Shown here one piece after another: positions 1 through 9,446 of a stretch of DNA of 64,000 nucleotides; positions within the stretch are counted from its first letter, which is position 1; every line of letters starts with the position of its first letter. The stretch is from Hydrogenophaga sp. GTDB lineage: Bacteria; Pseudomonadota; Gammaproteobacteria; Burkholderiales; Burkholderiaceae_C. Made by a program: the position numbers and the translations under genes. Under the pieces are notes generated by a model. It did not search any database, was not told where the DNA came from, and worked only from the letters and a program-made list of their open reading frames with translations. Where the stretch lies: NCBI RefSeq assembly GCF_011772445.1, contig NZ_WVZN01000045.1:62001-126000 (forward strand), written 5' to 3'.

Positions 1-2
1 GC

Positions 3-683
3 GACTGGATCGCCTTCGACCCCCAGCCCGAGGTGCAGCCGGGCGGCTACATCAACGCGCGCTACCTCGACGACAAAGCGGCGGTGGCGGTGCTGCTCAC
101 CGCCTGCAAGGCGCTCAAGGACAGCGGCCGCACGCCACCGGTGGACGTGCACCCGCTGTTCACCATCACCGAGGAGGTGGGTTCGGGTGCCTCCGCCGCG
201 TTGCACGGCGACATCGCTGAAATGGTGAGCCTGGACATCGCCATCGCCGCACCGGGCCAGACGACGGACGAGCGCGCCGTCACCATCTGCCTGCAGGACC
301 TGTCGGGGCCCTTCGACTACCACCTCTCGCACAAGCTCATCAAGCTGGCGCAGGCGCATGGCATCGCGCACCGGCGCGACGTCTTCAAGTTCTACCGCAG
401 CGACTCGGCCGCCGCGGTGGAGGCGGGCAACGACATCCGCACCGCGCTCATCGGCTTCGGGGCAGACGCCTCGCATGCGCAGGAGCGCACGCACGTCGAT
501 TCGCTGCGCGCGCTGGGGCAGTTGTCGGTGGCCTATCTGTTGTCCGACCCGGTGGCGCGGCGCGACCGCCAGAGCATGGGCTCCATCGAAGGCTTCACCG
601 AACAGCTCAAGCCCGAGGAGATGCAGGTCAACACCACGCCGCTGCCAGACCCGCAGGAATTTCTGGAAGCCAAGGACGGCTGA
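3..683 (+). CDS. M42-family peptidase, osmoprotectant NAGGN type (5' partial)
   Basis: The start lies outside the window; the frame is open from base 3 to TGA at 681-683. The visible 226 residues carry metallopeptidase signatures of clan MH: RYLDDKAAV (metal-bridging Asp), EEVGSGAS (catalytic Glu pair) and a late H in GADASHAQERTH. The overall look matches M42 hydrolases that accompany N-acetylglutaminylglutamine amide (NAGGN) osmolyte genes, but the partner genes would lie upstream and are not visible, so the NAGGN assignment is from recalled family resemblance. It probably hydrolyses small peptides in the cytoplasm. It ends one base before the stop codon of the convergent MFS gene. Confidence 0.75.
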   Translation, partial: DWIAFDPQPEVQPGGYINARYLDDKAAVAVLLTACKALKDSGRTPPVDVHPLFTITEEVGSGASAALHGDIAEMVSLDIAIAAPGQTTDERAVTICLQDLSGPFDYHLSHKLIKLAQAHGIAHRRDVFKFYRSDSAAAVEAGNDIRTALIGFGADASHAQERTHVDSLRALGQLSVAYLLSDPVARRDRQSMGSIEGFTEQLKPEEMQVNTTPLPDPQEFLEAKDG

Positions 684-1865
684 TCAGGCGCGGGCGCGTT
701 CCTCGGCCAGCAGCGGGCGCAGCGCCCACAGCCCCAGCGCGGGGCCGATGGCCAGCCAGGGCAGCAGCGCGCCCAGCGGCACCGACTCGGCCAGCCACAC
801 GAACAGCAGGATGCTGGCGATGCTGATGCCGAAACCGATGCTGTTGGTGAGCGTGAGCACGCTGCCCACCGCCTGCGGCGGCGCGTTGCGCGCGGTCAGC
901 GTGCTGAACTGCGGCGAATCGCCCGACACGGTGATGCCCCAGAGCAACAGCCAGGCATAGAAGGCCGCGTCGGATCCGTTCAAGAGCAGTGGCGCGGCCA
1001 GGCAGCAGGCACCGCTGACCGCGAGCTGCGTGCCCGCCACGCGCGCGCTGCCCCAGCGCTGCGCCACCCAGCCACCCCCGGCGCAGCCGATGGCGCCTGC
1101 GCCCAGCACCCAGAAGGCGGCCCACGACAGCTCGGTGCCCGACAGCCGCGTGGCCAGGATCAGCGGCACCATCACCCACATGGTGTAGAGCTCCCACATG
1201 TGGCCGAAGTAGCCCAGCACCGAGGAGCGCACGCGCGCGTCCGTCCACACCGTGCCGAGCGCGCGCCACTGCAACTGGCTCACGCGCGCCGCTGCACCGG
1301 GTGGGTCGCCGATGCCCAGGTACAGCAGCACACCGCCGAACGCCGCCAGCGCGGCCACGCCCAGCATCAGTGTGGGCCAGGGCAGGGCGTCGCCGAGGGC
1401 GCGCAGCGCGTGCGCGCTGGCCGAGCCCACCACCAGCGCGGCGATCAACAGACCCAACGCACCCCCGAGGCCCTTGCTGTACCACTGCGCGGCGATCTTC
1501 ATGCCCACGGGGTAGATGCCGGCCAGGAAGAATCCGGTGGCGAAGCGCCACAGCAGCAAAGCGGTGTACTCGCGCACCGTCCACCAGGCGCCCACGGTGC
1601 AGGCCGCGCCCGCCAACGCGCAGACCAGGAACACCAGGCGGGGCGGGAAGCGGTCGGCGATGGCCAGCAGCGCGAACACCAGCGTGCCCGCGATGAAGCC
1701 GAACTGCAGCGCCGAGGTGAGCGTGCCCACGGCGCTGGTCGCCCAGCCGAGTTCGCGCTGCAGGTCGGGCATGACCGCGTTCACCGCGAACCAGAGCGAG
1801 GTGCCGGCGAACTGGGCGAAGACGAGGACGGGGAGGACGTGGCGGGGGATGGGGGCTGCGGTCAT
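684..1865 (-). CDS. MFS transporter
   Basis: A 393-residue integral membrane protein with about 12 hydrophobic segments, the usual size for the major facilitator superfamily. The first helix (LPVLVFAQFAGTSLWF) and the loop after helix 2 (ADRFPPRL, a degenerate form of the MFS loop motif) support the family. The substrate cannot be read from the sequence. ATG at 1863-1865 is used, and the stop abuts the stop of the upstream peptidase on the other strand. It is transcribed alone, towards the window start. A short palindrome with GGCCGG/CCGGCC arms lies just upstream at 1888-1907. Confidence 0.85.
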   Translation of the reverse strand: MTAAPIPRHVLPVLVFAQFAGTSLWFAVNAVMPDLQRELGWATSAVGTLTSALQFGFIAGTLVFALLAIADRFPPRLVFLVCALAGAACTVGAWWTVREYTALLLWRFATGFFLAGIYPVGMKIAAQWYSKGLGGALGLLIAALVVGSASAHALRALGDALPWPTLMLGVAALAAFGGVLLYLGIGDPPGAAARVSQLQWRALGTVWTDARVRSSVLGYFGHMWELYTMWVMVPLILATRLSGTELSWAAFWVLGAGAIGCAGGGWVAQRWGSARVAGTQLAVSGACCLAAPLLLNGSDAAFYAWLLLWGITVSGDSPQFSTLTARNAPPQAVGSVLTLTNSIGFGISIASILLFVWLAESVPLGALLPWLAIGPALGLWALRPLLAEERARA

Positions 1866-2060
1866 GGGAGCGGAGGCGATGGCGTGCGGCCGGAATCATG
1901 ACCGGCCCTGAGCGGGCAGGGCGTCGCCTGGGCGCATGCGCTGCCTCAGGGATGTGGTGAATTTAGTACTTTGGCGGTATTCCTAGGCATGTTGGCCGAT
2001 GCGACAAACAGGGCTCATTTTCAGCAGGTTTTCTGCACCGATGTCTTTCTTGGAATTCAC

Positions 2061-2645
2061 ATGACGCTCTTTCGATTGCTTTCTTTGGCAATTCTGATCA
2101 GTCCCATGGTAGATGCGATGTCTGATGAGTTGCAACCGAATTTTCAAATGTCATCAATCGGCGAGGTGCGCACTGCGCCGGATGATGGCATTAGTGGGCG
2201 GTATCAGTTGAGTTCTGAGCAAGCCGGCGACAGTTCCGAGATGACGCTGGAGTGCGCTGATGAGAATGCGTGCACCTTGAGCACAACGCTTCACAGCCAA
2301 GGGCATTTGAGCGTTGATGTTCGTCGATTGCACATGTCGCTGGTCCAGGATTTGGGAACGGCCAAGCAAGCGCTTCAATACGTTCTCGCCTGGAAAGATC
2401 GGACGCTGCGCAGCGCACACAACGCTGCCAAGATGATATTGTTGTTACCAATGCTCAATTCCAATCCCAAAATATCTCGATGTTGGGATGCCAACTACCA
2501 CGGACCCGGTTTTTTGCTGGTTTGCAAAATCCGAAATTCGGCGGACAACTACGAGGGTGTCTATCTGTTTGGAACGTTGTTGATCAATTCTTGTGGAGAG
2601 GCGTTTTGTCGGTATGTCATTGAACCAATGCGGTCCGTGAAATGA
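2061..2645 (+). CDS. Hypothetical secreted protein of the RTX-lipase island
   Basis: A 194-residue protein with no family I recognise. The ATG at 2061 is chosen because it places a clean signal peptide at the N-terminus (MTLFRLLSLAILISPMVDA, cleavage before MSDE). An upstream TTG at 1971 would bury that signal. The mature part has six cysteines (two in ECADENACTL, then RCWD, LVCK, NSCGEAFCRY), which suggests disulphides in the periplasm. Base composition is clearly AT-richer than the flanking chromosome, a sign of transfer. It is the first gene in line with two lipoproteins and an RTX lipase; whether it works with them is inference. Confidence 0.6.
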   Translation: MTLFRLLSLAILISPMVDAMSDELQPNFQMSSIGEVRTAPDDGISGRYQLSSEQAGDSSEMTLECADENACTLSTTLHSQGHLSVDVRRLHMSLVQDLGTAKQALQYVLAWKDRTLRSAHNAAKMILLLPMLNSNPKISRCWDANYHGPGFLLVCKIRNSADNYEGVYLFGTLLINSCGEAFCRYVIEPMRSVK

Positions 2646-2684
2646 TTTGTGAGCGAAGCTGAAAGCACATAGATGAGGGTTTGA

Positions 2685-3152
2685 ATGAATATCTTGTGTC
2701 GTTTTGTATGGACCATGCTGCTCGCGCTTTGTGGGTGCGGCGTCACGGTTCCAAAAGTCGAGCACGGATTTGAATTTGACATGGGGCGAAATAGTCCGGA
2801 TTTTGAGATTTTGCAGTTTCGCTACGGAGATGGGCGTCAGGAGGGCACTTCAAGCGAGGTTGGCTGGAAAAAATTTGGAAAAAGCCCTCAATCTGTTCAG
2901 GTGTTGAATCTGATGCCGGTAGGCGGCCAGCTGTCTGTCAAATGGAAGAGTCGGCGGTCTGGAAAAGTATTTGAGCGAGAAATCGATTTGACGTTGCTGT
3001 TGCCCCCGGACATGAAGGGAAGGCGGATCCGAATGGATGTGCGAGAAGGTGAGCTGTTGATCTATTTGAAATCACCATCAAAGGCGTCCAAGGCGTTGCC
3101 AGGTGCGCTGGTTGAGCCAATTTTCGATAAAGCACTGCTATTTCGAGGGTGA
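2685..3152 (+). CDS. Lipoprotein, candidate immunity protein (copy 1)
   Basis: A 155-residue protein starting with a short lipoprotein signal: MNILCRFVWTMLLALCGC, lipidation most likely at Cys18. The mature domain is a clear paralogue of the next gene. Shared landmarks are HxFxF, SPxxExLxxRYGxG, the TSS block, FGxS, MPxG, SVKW/YVKW and the pattern SGxVxE-x3-DL-x2-LLPxDM. The VKW-x-SGKVFE-LLP layout resembles periplasmic lipoproteins of the DUF2931 kind that protect against Tle-type lipases. I rate that as a weak, recalled resemblance. Its position two genes before a DUF2235 lipase supports an immunity role. AT-rich relative to its surroundings. Confidence 0.65.
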   Translation: MNILCRFVWTMLLALCGCGVTVPKVEHGFEFDMGRNSPDFEILQFRYGDGRQEGTSSEVGWKKFGKSPQSVQVLNLMPVGGQLSVKWKSRRSGKVFEREIDLTLLLPPDMKGRRIRMDVREGELLIYLKSPSKASKALPGALVEPIFDKALLFRG

Positions 3153-3155
3153 GCA

Positions 3156-3758
3156 ATGAACGGGTGTGCGCAGGTCTGGTGGGTGGTGGAATTGCGCGTA
3201 AAGGCGCGCTGGGTGGCCAACGACGGTGCACGAAGAGCCTCAGTGAACGCCAGTTCCATCCTCGCGCAACGGCCGCACTGGCTTCGATGGGGGTGCCTAA
3301 CTTTACTACTGGGCCTAGCCGCTGCGCTGGGCGCTTGCGCCTCGGGGCCGAAGCTGGTGAACCACGCATTCGGATTCAACGTCGAGCAAGACAGCCCGGG
3401 ACATGAAGTGCTGGCCTATCGCTATGGCTCGGGCGCGATGCACACGACGTCCAGTGATACCTCGATTCGGCAATTTGGTCGAAGCCGGCAAGGCACCAAT
3501 GTCAATGGCCCAATGCCCTTGGGCGATAGCTTGTACGTGAAGTGGCGCCAAGAGCCTAGCGGACAGGTTTATGAAGATACGGTCGACCTGCGTTCCTTGT
3601 TGCCTCGTGACATGGCTCGTCAGCGCATTCACTTTGTGGTCAATGGCTCGCAGTTATATGTCTATCTGATTGACCCAGTTCCGCGCCCCCCTGATTGGCC
3701 AGCAGTAGGACCGCGGAAGTTTCAGCACGAAAAAACTCGTCAGATTTATCCCCGTTGA
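3156..3758 (+). CDS. Lipoprotein, candidate immunity protein (copy 2)
   Basis: A paralogue of the gene before it and separated from that gene's stop by only 3 bases, so they are probably cotranscribed. From ATG 3156 (SD GAGGGTGAG) it has 200 residues, but the lipobox LGAC with Cys61 is then unusually far in. A GTG at 3243 would give a normal lipoprotein signal of about 31 residues ending at the same Cys, and is a serious alternative start. The mature domain matches copy 1 along its whole length (HAFGFNV, SPGHEVLAYRYGSG, YVKWRQEPSGQVYE, LLPRDM). The C-terminus is longer and proline-rich. It probably sits in the outer or inner membrane facing the periplasm. Confidence 0.65.
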   Translation: MNGCAQVWWVVELRVKARWVANDGARRASVNASSILAQRPHWLRWGCLTLLLGLAAALGACASGPKLVNHAFGFNVEQDSPGHEVLAYRYGSGAMHTTSSDTSIRQFGRSRQGTNVNGPMPLGDSLYVKWRQEPSGQVYEDTVDLRSLLPRDMARQRIHFVVNGSQLYVYLIDPVPRPPDWPAVGPRKFQHEKTRQIYPR

Positions 3759-3778
3759 TCCCGCAGTTCCAAACTTTC

Positions 3779-3794
3779 AAGGAGTTTCAACTTG
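3779..3794 (+). promoter_or_regulatory. Ribosome binding site fixing a TTG start
   Basis: AAGGAG at 3779-3784 stands 7 bases before TTG 3792-3794. There is no ATG or GTG with a comparable site nearby, and the protein's first conserved block (FVFFAAFDGTNN) follows about 37 residues later, so the TTG start of the RTX lipase is well supported. Confidence 0.7.
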
Positions 3795-6700
3795 CCTGCT
3801 AGCACATCTGCACCATTGACGGGCGCCGAAATTGAAGCCGCTCAGCAAAAGGCTGATGCCATCTCCAAAGTCGGTACCCGGAGCCTTCAGGACGGGCAAT
3901 TCGTGTTCTTTGCTGCCTTCGACGGCACAAACAACTTCAAGAACGATCCCTCATATTCCAAGGACCGGCAATCAACAAGCGTGGGGCAACTGTTTGATCA
4001 ATACGGAACGACACGTCCGGGTGGCTACTACCCCGGCCCAGGTACCCCCGGAACACTCCCCGGCTCGTCTTTCAATCCCCAACAAGTCACAGAGCAAATT
4101 CGCCTCACTGTAGAGACGGCATACGCCGACTTCGAACGCGAAGCCCGTGCTTGGCTCGCCGCCGACCCCACCCGCTCCCCCGACGACATCCGCGCTATGA
4201 CCATGGGCTTCAGCCGCGGCGGCGCCGCCGCCGTCGTCTTCACGCAGGAACTCGCGGCGCGCGGGCTTACCGCCGCCGACGGCAGAGTGCTGATCCCTCC
4301 GCTGGATCCGGTCACCGGTGGCGGTGGCGTAAAAGTGGCTGGTCTGCTGGGCATCGACAACGTCTCCACTGGCTACATGGGCAGCCTGGCCATCGGCGCC
4401 AATGTCGATCCCGACAACATCGTCATGCTGCGTGCGGGGAACGAATACCGCATCCTGTTCCGGGCAGACGACTACAGCAACGACCCGCGCGTCCAGATTT
4501 TCTGGCTCGTGGGCAACCACGGCGACTTGGTCGGCGTCTACGACAACGGCCTGGGTGCCCTGTCCCTGGAGGCGCAGACCAAGCTTCTGCAACGCATGGG
4601 CCTGCCGCTGGCCGACGTGCCGCCGGAGCGTCGGTTCGACGACACCGCACCAGTGGTGATCCACAACGAAGCCGTGGACAGCTTCGGCAACCGGATCTGG
4701 GACGAATCCAGCCACTCGGCCCCTCGACTGACCAACCCCGTCGAAGGCCCCGCGTTGAGCGACGCGTTCTACGGCGCCTCCGTGAAGAGCATCACCCGCA
4801 CCGACAACCACGATGGAACGATCACCAGGACCATCGTCCTGGACACGGGTGATCTCTACAAGCAACTGGTGGACGCGGCCAACCGCCCGTTCCTCACGGC
4901 CCAGCCCGGCGACAACCTGGTCGGCGGCAGCAACGGCATCTACGCGGTCTTCAACGCCAATGGCGAAGAGCGATCCACCTACGACGTTCATACGCAGGAC
5001 TACACCCAGTACGCCGAAAGCGGCGTCGCCATCACCGGTAACCGCGCCACGGGCGAGTACGAGATGCGCGTGCCCAAGGGCGACGGCGGTGAACTGATCT
5101 ACAGCCGCTGGGCGCAGCCGGACGGAGACGGTGCTTACGTGGTGCGCCAGGCCGAAGTCGATGCGAACGGCCGCGTTGTGCACGAGTACCTGGGCCAGCA
5201 GGCTTCGCTGTCGGCCGACCTGCAGACGGTGTCGGTCACGCAGGTGAGCGATGGCGGTCGACGTTCAGAGATCTACAGCGGCGATGCGCTGGTGGGCCAG
5301 GCCTTGGTCCAGGAGCCAGGCGCCCGGGCCACCTTGGACGACATGGCCATATGGGTGACGAGCCTGCGCGATCTGATGGGCTCGCACGACGGTGAGTTGG
5401 CGCTGGCCACCGAGTGGCGGGCCCTGAGCGGCAGTGCCGCCGAGGGCGAGGACTGGGGCGGCCAGGTGCTGCTGGCGGCCAGCGACAGCGCGCTCGGTGA
5501 CTACTGGCGCTTCAACCAGAACAGTCAGGCGCAGGGTGTGTCGTTGAGCCTGGACGACGCGGGTGTGCAGGGACTGGGCCTGCTGGATGCCTATGAGTGG
5601 TCGGATGGTTCGGTGGTGGTGGACGCGAGCGGGTCCGGCGCGCACGACCCCATCTGGTACCAGGGGCCCGGCACCGGCTACGTGGACTGGGGCTATATGC
5701 CGGGCAGCATCGACTACGGCCCTGGTCTGCCGAGCGACCTGTACGGCGGCGGATACGACTTCGGCTATTCCGACATCGGCTGGGGCTCCGGCGACTACGA
5801 CCCTTTCATCAACGACCCGTACGGCTACAACTTCGGGGACTGGGCGATCGATCACTACCCCGGTCCTTCGTCTGGTGGACACTGGGGCCTGTGGTGGCCG
5901 GTGGGCCTGGACCTCGACGGCGACGGCATCGAGCTGGTGGACCAGCAGCACAGCCAGGCCTGGTTCGACGTGGCGGGCGATGGCCTGCGCCGCAACGTCG
6001 GATGGATCGCGCCGGACGATGGCTTTCTCGCCGTCGACGCCAACCACGACGGCCGTATCGACGGGGCGCGCGAACTGTCCTTCGCGCTCTGGACGGACGA
6101 GGCCGATGACACCGACATGGAAGCCCTGGCCTCGGTGTTCGACAGCAACGCGGACGGCCGTCTTGATGCGCAGGACGCGCGCTTCGCCGAGTTCCGTGTC
6201 TGGCAGGACGCGAATGGCAATGGTGTCAGCGACGACGGGGAGTTGAAGACGCTGGCCCAAGCCGGCATCAACAGCGTGAGCCTCACGACGGCCCGCACCG
6301 ATTGGCGTGGCGGTGGCAACCGCATCTCGGGCTTCACCACGTTCGAGCGCGCCGACGGCACGCGTGGCTGGGTCGCCGACATCGGCCTGGGCTACGACAC
6401 GCAGGGGTGGTCAGCGGGCGTGGAAGCCGGCCTGGTGCGCATGACCGAAAGCGGGGGACTGGTGTATGGCCTGGCACGCGGCAGCGCCTTGAGCCTTGAC
6501 CTGGGTGTGGCCGGACTGGATGGCGTGGTCGGCAGCGCCTTGGCCGATACGCTCAACGCGGGCCAGCGCAAGGCCGTGCTGCTGGAAGGTGGCGCGGGCA
6601 ACGATCGCCTGGTGGGTAGCGGTGGAGACGATTGGTTGTCGGGCGGGGCGGGCGCCGACACCTTGACCGGCGGCGATGGGGACGACACCTTGCTGATCGA

Positions 6701-8240
6701 CGCGCAGGACACCCAGTCCGGGTTGTTGATCGGTGGACAGGTGAACATCAGCGGTGGCGCGGGCTTCGACATTGCCGTGGTCACTGGCACGCAAGGTGTG
6801 ACCCTCAACCTTGCGCAGGCGCAACTGGAGGCGGCCATCGGTGGCAGTGGGAACGACCAGTTGTCCACGCTGGGCAGTGGACGCGTGTTGTTGGCTGGTG
6901 GCGCAGGCAACGACGTGCTCAGTGGTGGCTTGGCAGGCGACATCCTGATGGGTGGCGCTGGCTCCGATGTGTTGAACGGCTCGGGTGGCGACGACATCTA
7001 TGTGTTCCAACGCGGCGATGGAGTGGAAGAAATCCGCGATCAGGCGACCGTTTCCGTGGCCAAGCCCAAGCCGGTATTGGCTGGCCCGGTGGTGGGCAAC
7101 GCGCAGTACCAGCGTTACCTCGATCAAGGCATCGCGTTCCTGGCCAGCAAGGGCGAGCCCGTCGGAAGCGCAATGTATGGTCAGATCCTGACCCAGTTCG
7201 TGGGAGACGCCCGTGCCTGGCGTTACGACACGGTCTACGAGCAGGTGGCCCTCAACGCCGGAGCGGATGTGCTTCGGTTTGGGGCCGGCATCCACTTCGA
7301 GGACCTGGTGATTCGTCACGGTGACACCTCGAAGGACCGGGTCATCGACATTCGCCAGAACGGCATCGTGACAGCGGATCGGGTGATTCTCAGGAACTGG
7401 ACCGACGCCAATCAGCGTGTGGAGCGCATGGAATTTGCCGACGGCAGCAGCGTTTCCATCGACTCAGTCGCTTCGCCGCCCGGCGACAACGTGGACCGGC
7501 AGAGTCCATATTTCTGGTTCGGTGGTACGAACAACAACGTGATGCTCGCCGGGGCAGGGCCCGACCACATGGAAGGAGGGCATGGGGACGACATCTATCT
7601 GGTGGCTGACGCGACCGATGTGATTGTCGAGTTGCCTGGTGCCGGCAACGATACGGTGCGTGCCAGCGTGAGCCACCAGCTTGTGGCGAATGTCGAGAAT
7701 CTGGTGCTGGTGGGTGCCAACGCCATCGATGGCAGCGGCAATGCGCTGGCCAACGTGCTGAGGGGCAATGCCGGCGACAACGTACTGAAAGGCGCCGGCG
7801 GCAACGACACCATCCGGGGAGGCCAGGGGCGCGACGTGCTGCAAGGCGGAGCGGGCGACGATCGCTACCAGTTCGCTCGCGGCGACGGTGTGGATCACAT
7901 CGACCAATCCGACGCGCTGGAAGCAGACTGGGACACGGTGGAGTTCGCGCCGGGCATCGCCTGCGATCAGCTGTGGTTCCGCCAGACCGGGTTGAACCTG
8001 GAGGTCAGCGTGATGAACACCAGCGACCGCCTCGTCCTGGACGACTGGTTCGATCCAGCCTCATCGCGTGTGGGCGCCTTCGAAGTGGGCGAGGGACAAA
8101 GCCTGTTCGACCAGCAGGTGGACGCACTGGTGCAGGCCATGGCCGCGTTCAATCCCCCTGCGCCAGGTCAAACGAACTGGACAACGGACCAACAGGCCGC
8201 TTTCGCGCCCGTGCTGGCGGCCAGTCCGCTGATGTTCTGA
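3792..8240 (+). CDS. DUF2235 (Tle1-like) lipase fused to RTX calcium-binding repeats
   Basis: A 1482-residue protein. Residues about 35-330 form a DUF2235 alpha/beta-hydrolase domain of the Tle1 phospholipase kind: FDGTNN (43-48), YYPGPGT (79-85), nucleophile elbow GFSRG with Ser141, likely acid Asp189 in GIDNVSTG and His243 in GNHGDLVG. A tyrosine- and glycine-rich linker (about 620-700) leads to EF-hand-like loops (about 705-820: DANHDGRID, DSNADGRLD, DANGNGVSD). Four blocks of GGxGxD nonapeptides follow (about 932-973, 1035-1070, 1250-1270, 1315-1367). There is no N-terminal signal peptide. RTX blocks usually mark type I secretion, while the lipase domain is typical of type VI effectors. 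No secretion genes lie in the window. Two lipoproteins upstream may be immunity proteins. Confidence 0.85.
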   Translation: MPASTSAPLTGAEIEAAQQKADAISKVGTRSLQDGQFVFFAAFDGTNNFKNDPSYSKDRQSTSVGQLFDQYGTTRPGGYYPGPGTPGTLPGSSFNPQQVTEQIRLTVETAYADFEREARAWLAADPTRSPDDIRAMTMGFSRGGAAAVVFTQELAARGLTAADGRVLIPPLDPVTGGGGVKVAGLLGIDNVSTGYMGSLAIGANVDPDNIVMLRAGNEYRILFRADDYSNDPRVQIFWLVGNHGDLVGVYDNGLGALSLEAQTKLLQRMGLPLADVPPERRFDDTAPVVIHNEAVDSFGNRIWDESSHSAPRLTNPVEGPALSDAFYGASVKSITRTDNHDGTITRTIVLDTGDLYKQLVDAANRPFLTAQPGDNLVGGSNGIYAVFNANGEERSTYDVHTQDYTQYAESGVAITGNRATGEYEMRVPKGDGGELIYSRWAQPDGDGAYVVRQAEVDANGRVVHEYLGQQASLSADLQTVSVTQVSDGGRRSEIYSGDALVGQALVQEPGARATLDDMAIWVTSLRDLMGSHDGELALATEWRALSGSAAEGEDWGGQVLLAASDSALGDYWRFNQNSQAQGVSLSLDDAGVQGLGLLDAYEWSDGSVVVDASGSGAHDPIWYQGPGTGYVDWGYMPGSIDYGPGLPSDLYGGGYDFGYSDIGWGSGDYDPFINDPYGYNFGDWAIDHYPGPSSGGHWGLWWPVGLDLDGDGIELVDQQHSQAWFDVAGDGLRRNVGWIAPDDGFLAVDANHDGRIDGARELSFALWTDEADDTDMEALASVFDSNADGRLDAQDARFAEFRVWQDANGNGVSDDGELKTLAQAGINSVSLTTARTDWRGGGNRISGFTTFERADGTRGWVADIGLGYDTQGWSAGVEAGLVRMTESGGLVYGLARGSALSLDLGVAGLDGVVGSALADTLNAGQRKAVLLEGGAGNDRLVGSGGDDWLSGGAGADTLTGGDGDDTLLIDAQDTQSGLLIGGQVNISGGAGFDIAVVTGTQGVTLNLAQAQLEAAIGGSGNDQLSTLGSGRVLLAGGAGNDVLSGGLAGDILMGGAGSDVLNGSGGDDIYVFQRGDGVEEIRDQATVSVAKPKPVLAGPVVGNAQYQRYLDQGIAFLASKGEPVGSAMYGQILTQFVGDARAWRYDTVYEQVALNAGADVLRFGAGIHFEDLVIRHGDTSKDRVIDIRQNGIVTADRVILRNWTDANQRVERMEFADGSSVSIDSVASPPGDNVDRQSPYFWFGGTNNNVMLAGAGPDHMEGGHGDDIYLVADATDVIVELPGAGNDTVRASVSHQLVANVENLVLVGANAIDGSGNALANVLRGNAGDNVLKGAGGNDTIRGGQGRDVLQGGAGDDRYQFARGDGVDHIDQSDALEADWDTVEFAPGIACDQLWFRQTGLNLEVSVMNTSDRLVLDDWFDPASSRVGAFEVGEGQSLFDQQVDALVQAMAAFNPPAPGQTNWTTDQQAAFAPVLAASPLMF

Positions 8241-8243
8241 GGA

Positions 8244-9446
<1,203 letters not shown>

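Noticed and set aside
2445..2765. Minus-strand open frame of 106 codons across the island's first two genes
   Set aside because: No start site support, no domain, and it overlaps two genes with clear signal peptides on the plus strand.
3972..5183. Long open frame on the minus strand inside the RTX lipase gene (403 codons)
   Set aside because: High-GC third positions on the coding strand open the opposite frame; the product is a low-complexity V/A/G/H-rich shadow with no domain, while the plus strand encodes clear DUF2235 motifs.
6585..7890. Short repeated DNA words resembling a repeat array
   Set aside because: They encode the GGxGxD nonapeptides of the RTX domain in frame; spacing is protein-driven, so this is not a CRISPR or DNA repeat array.
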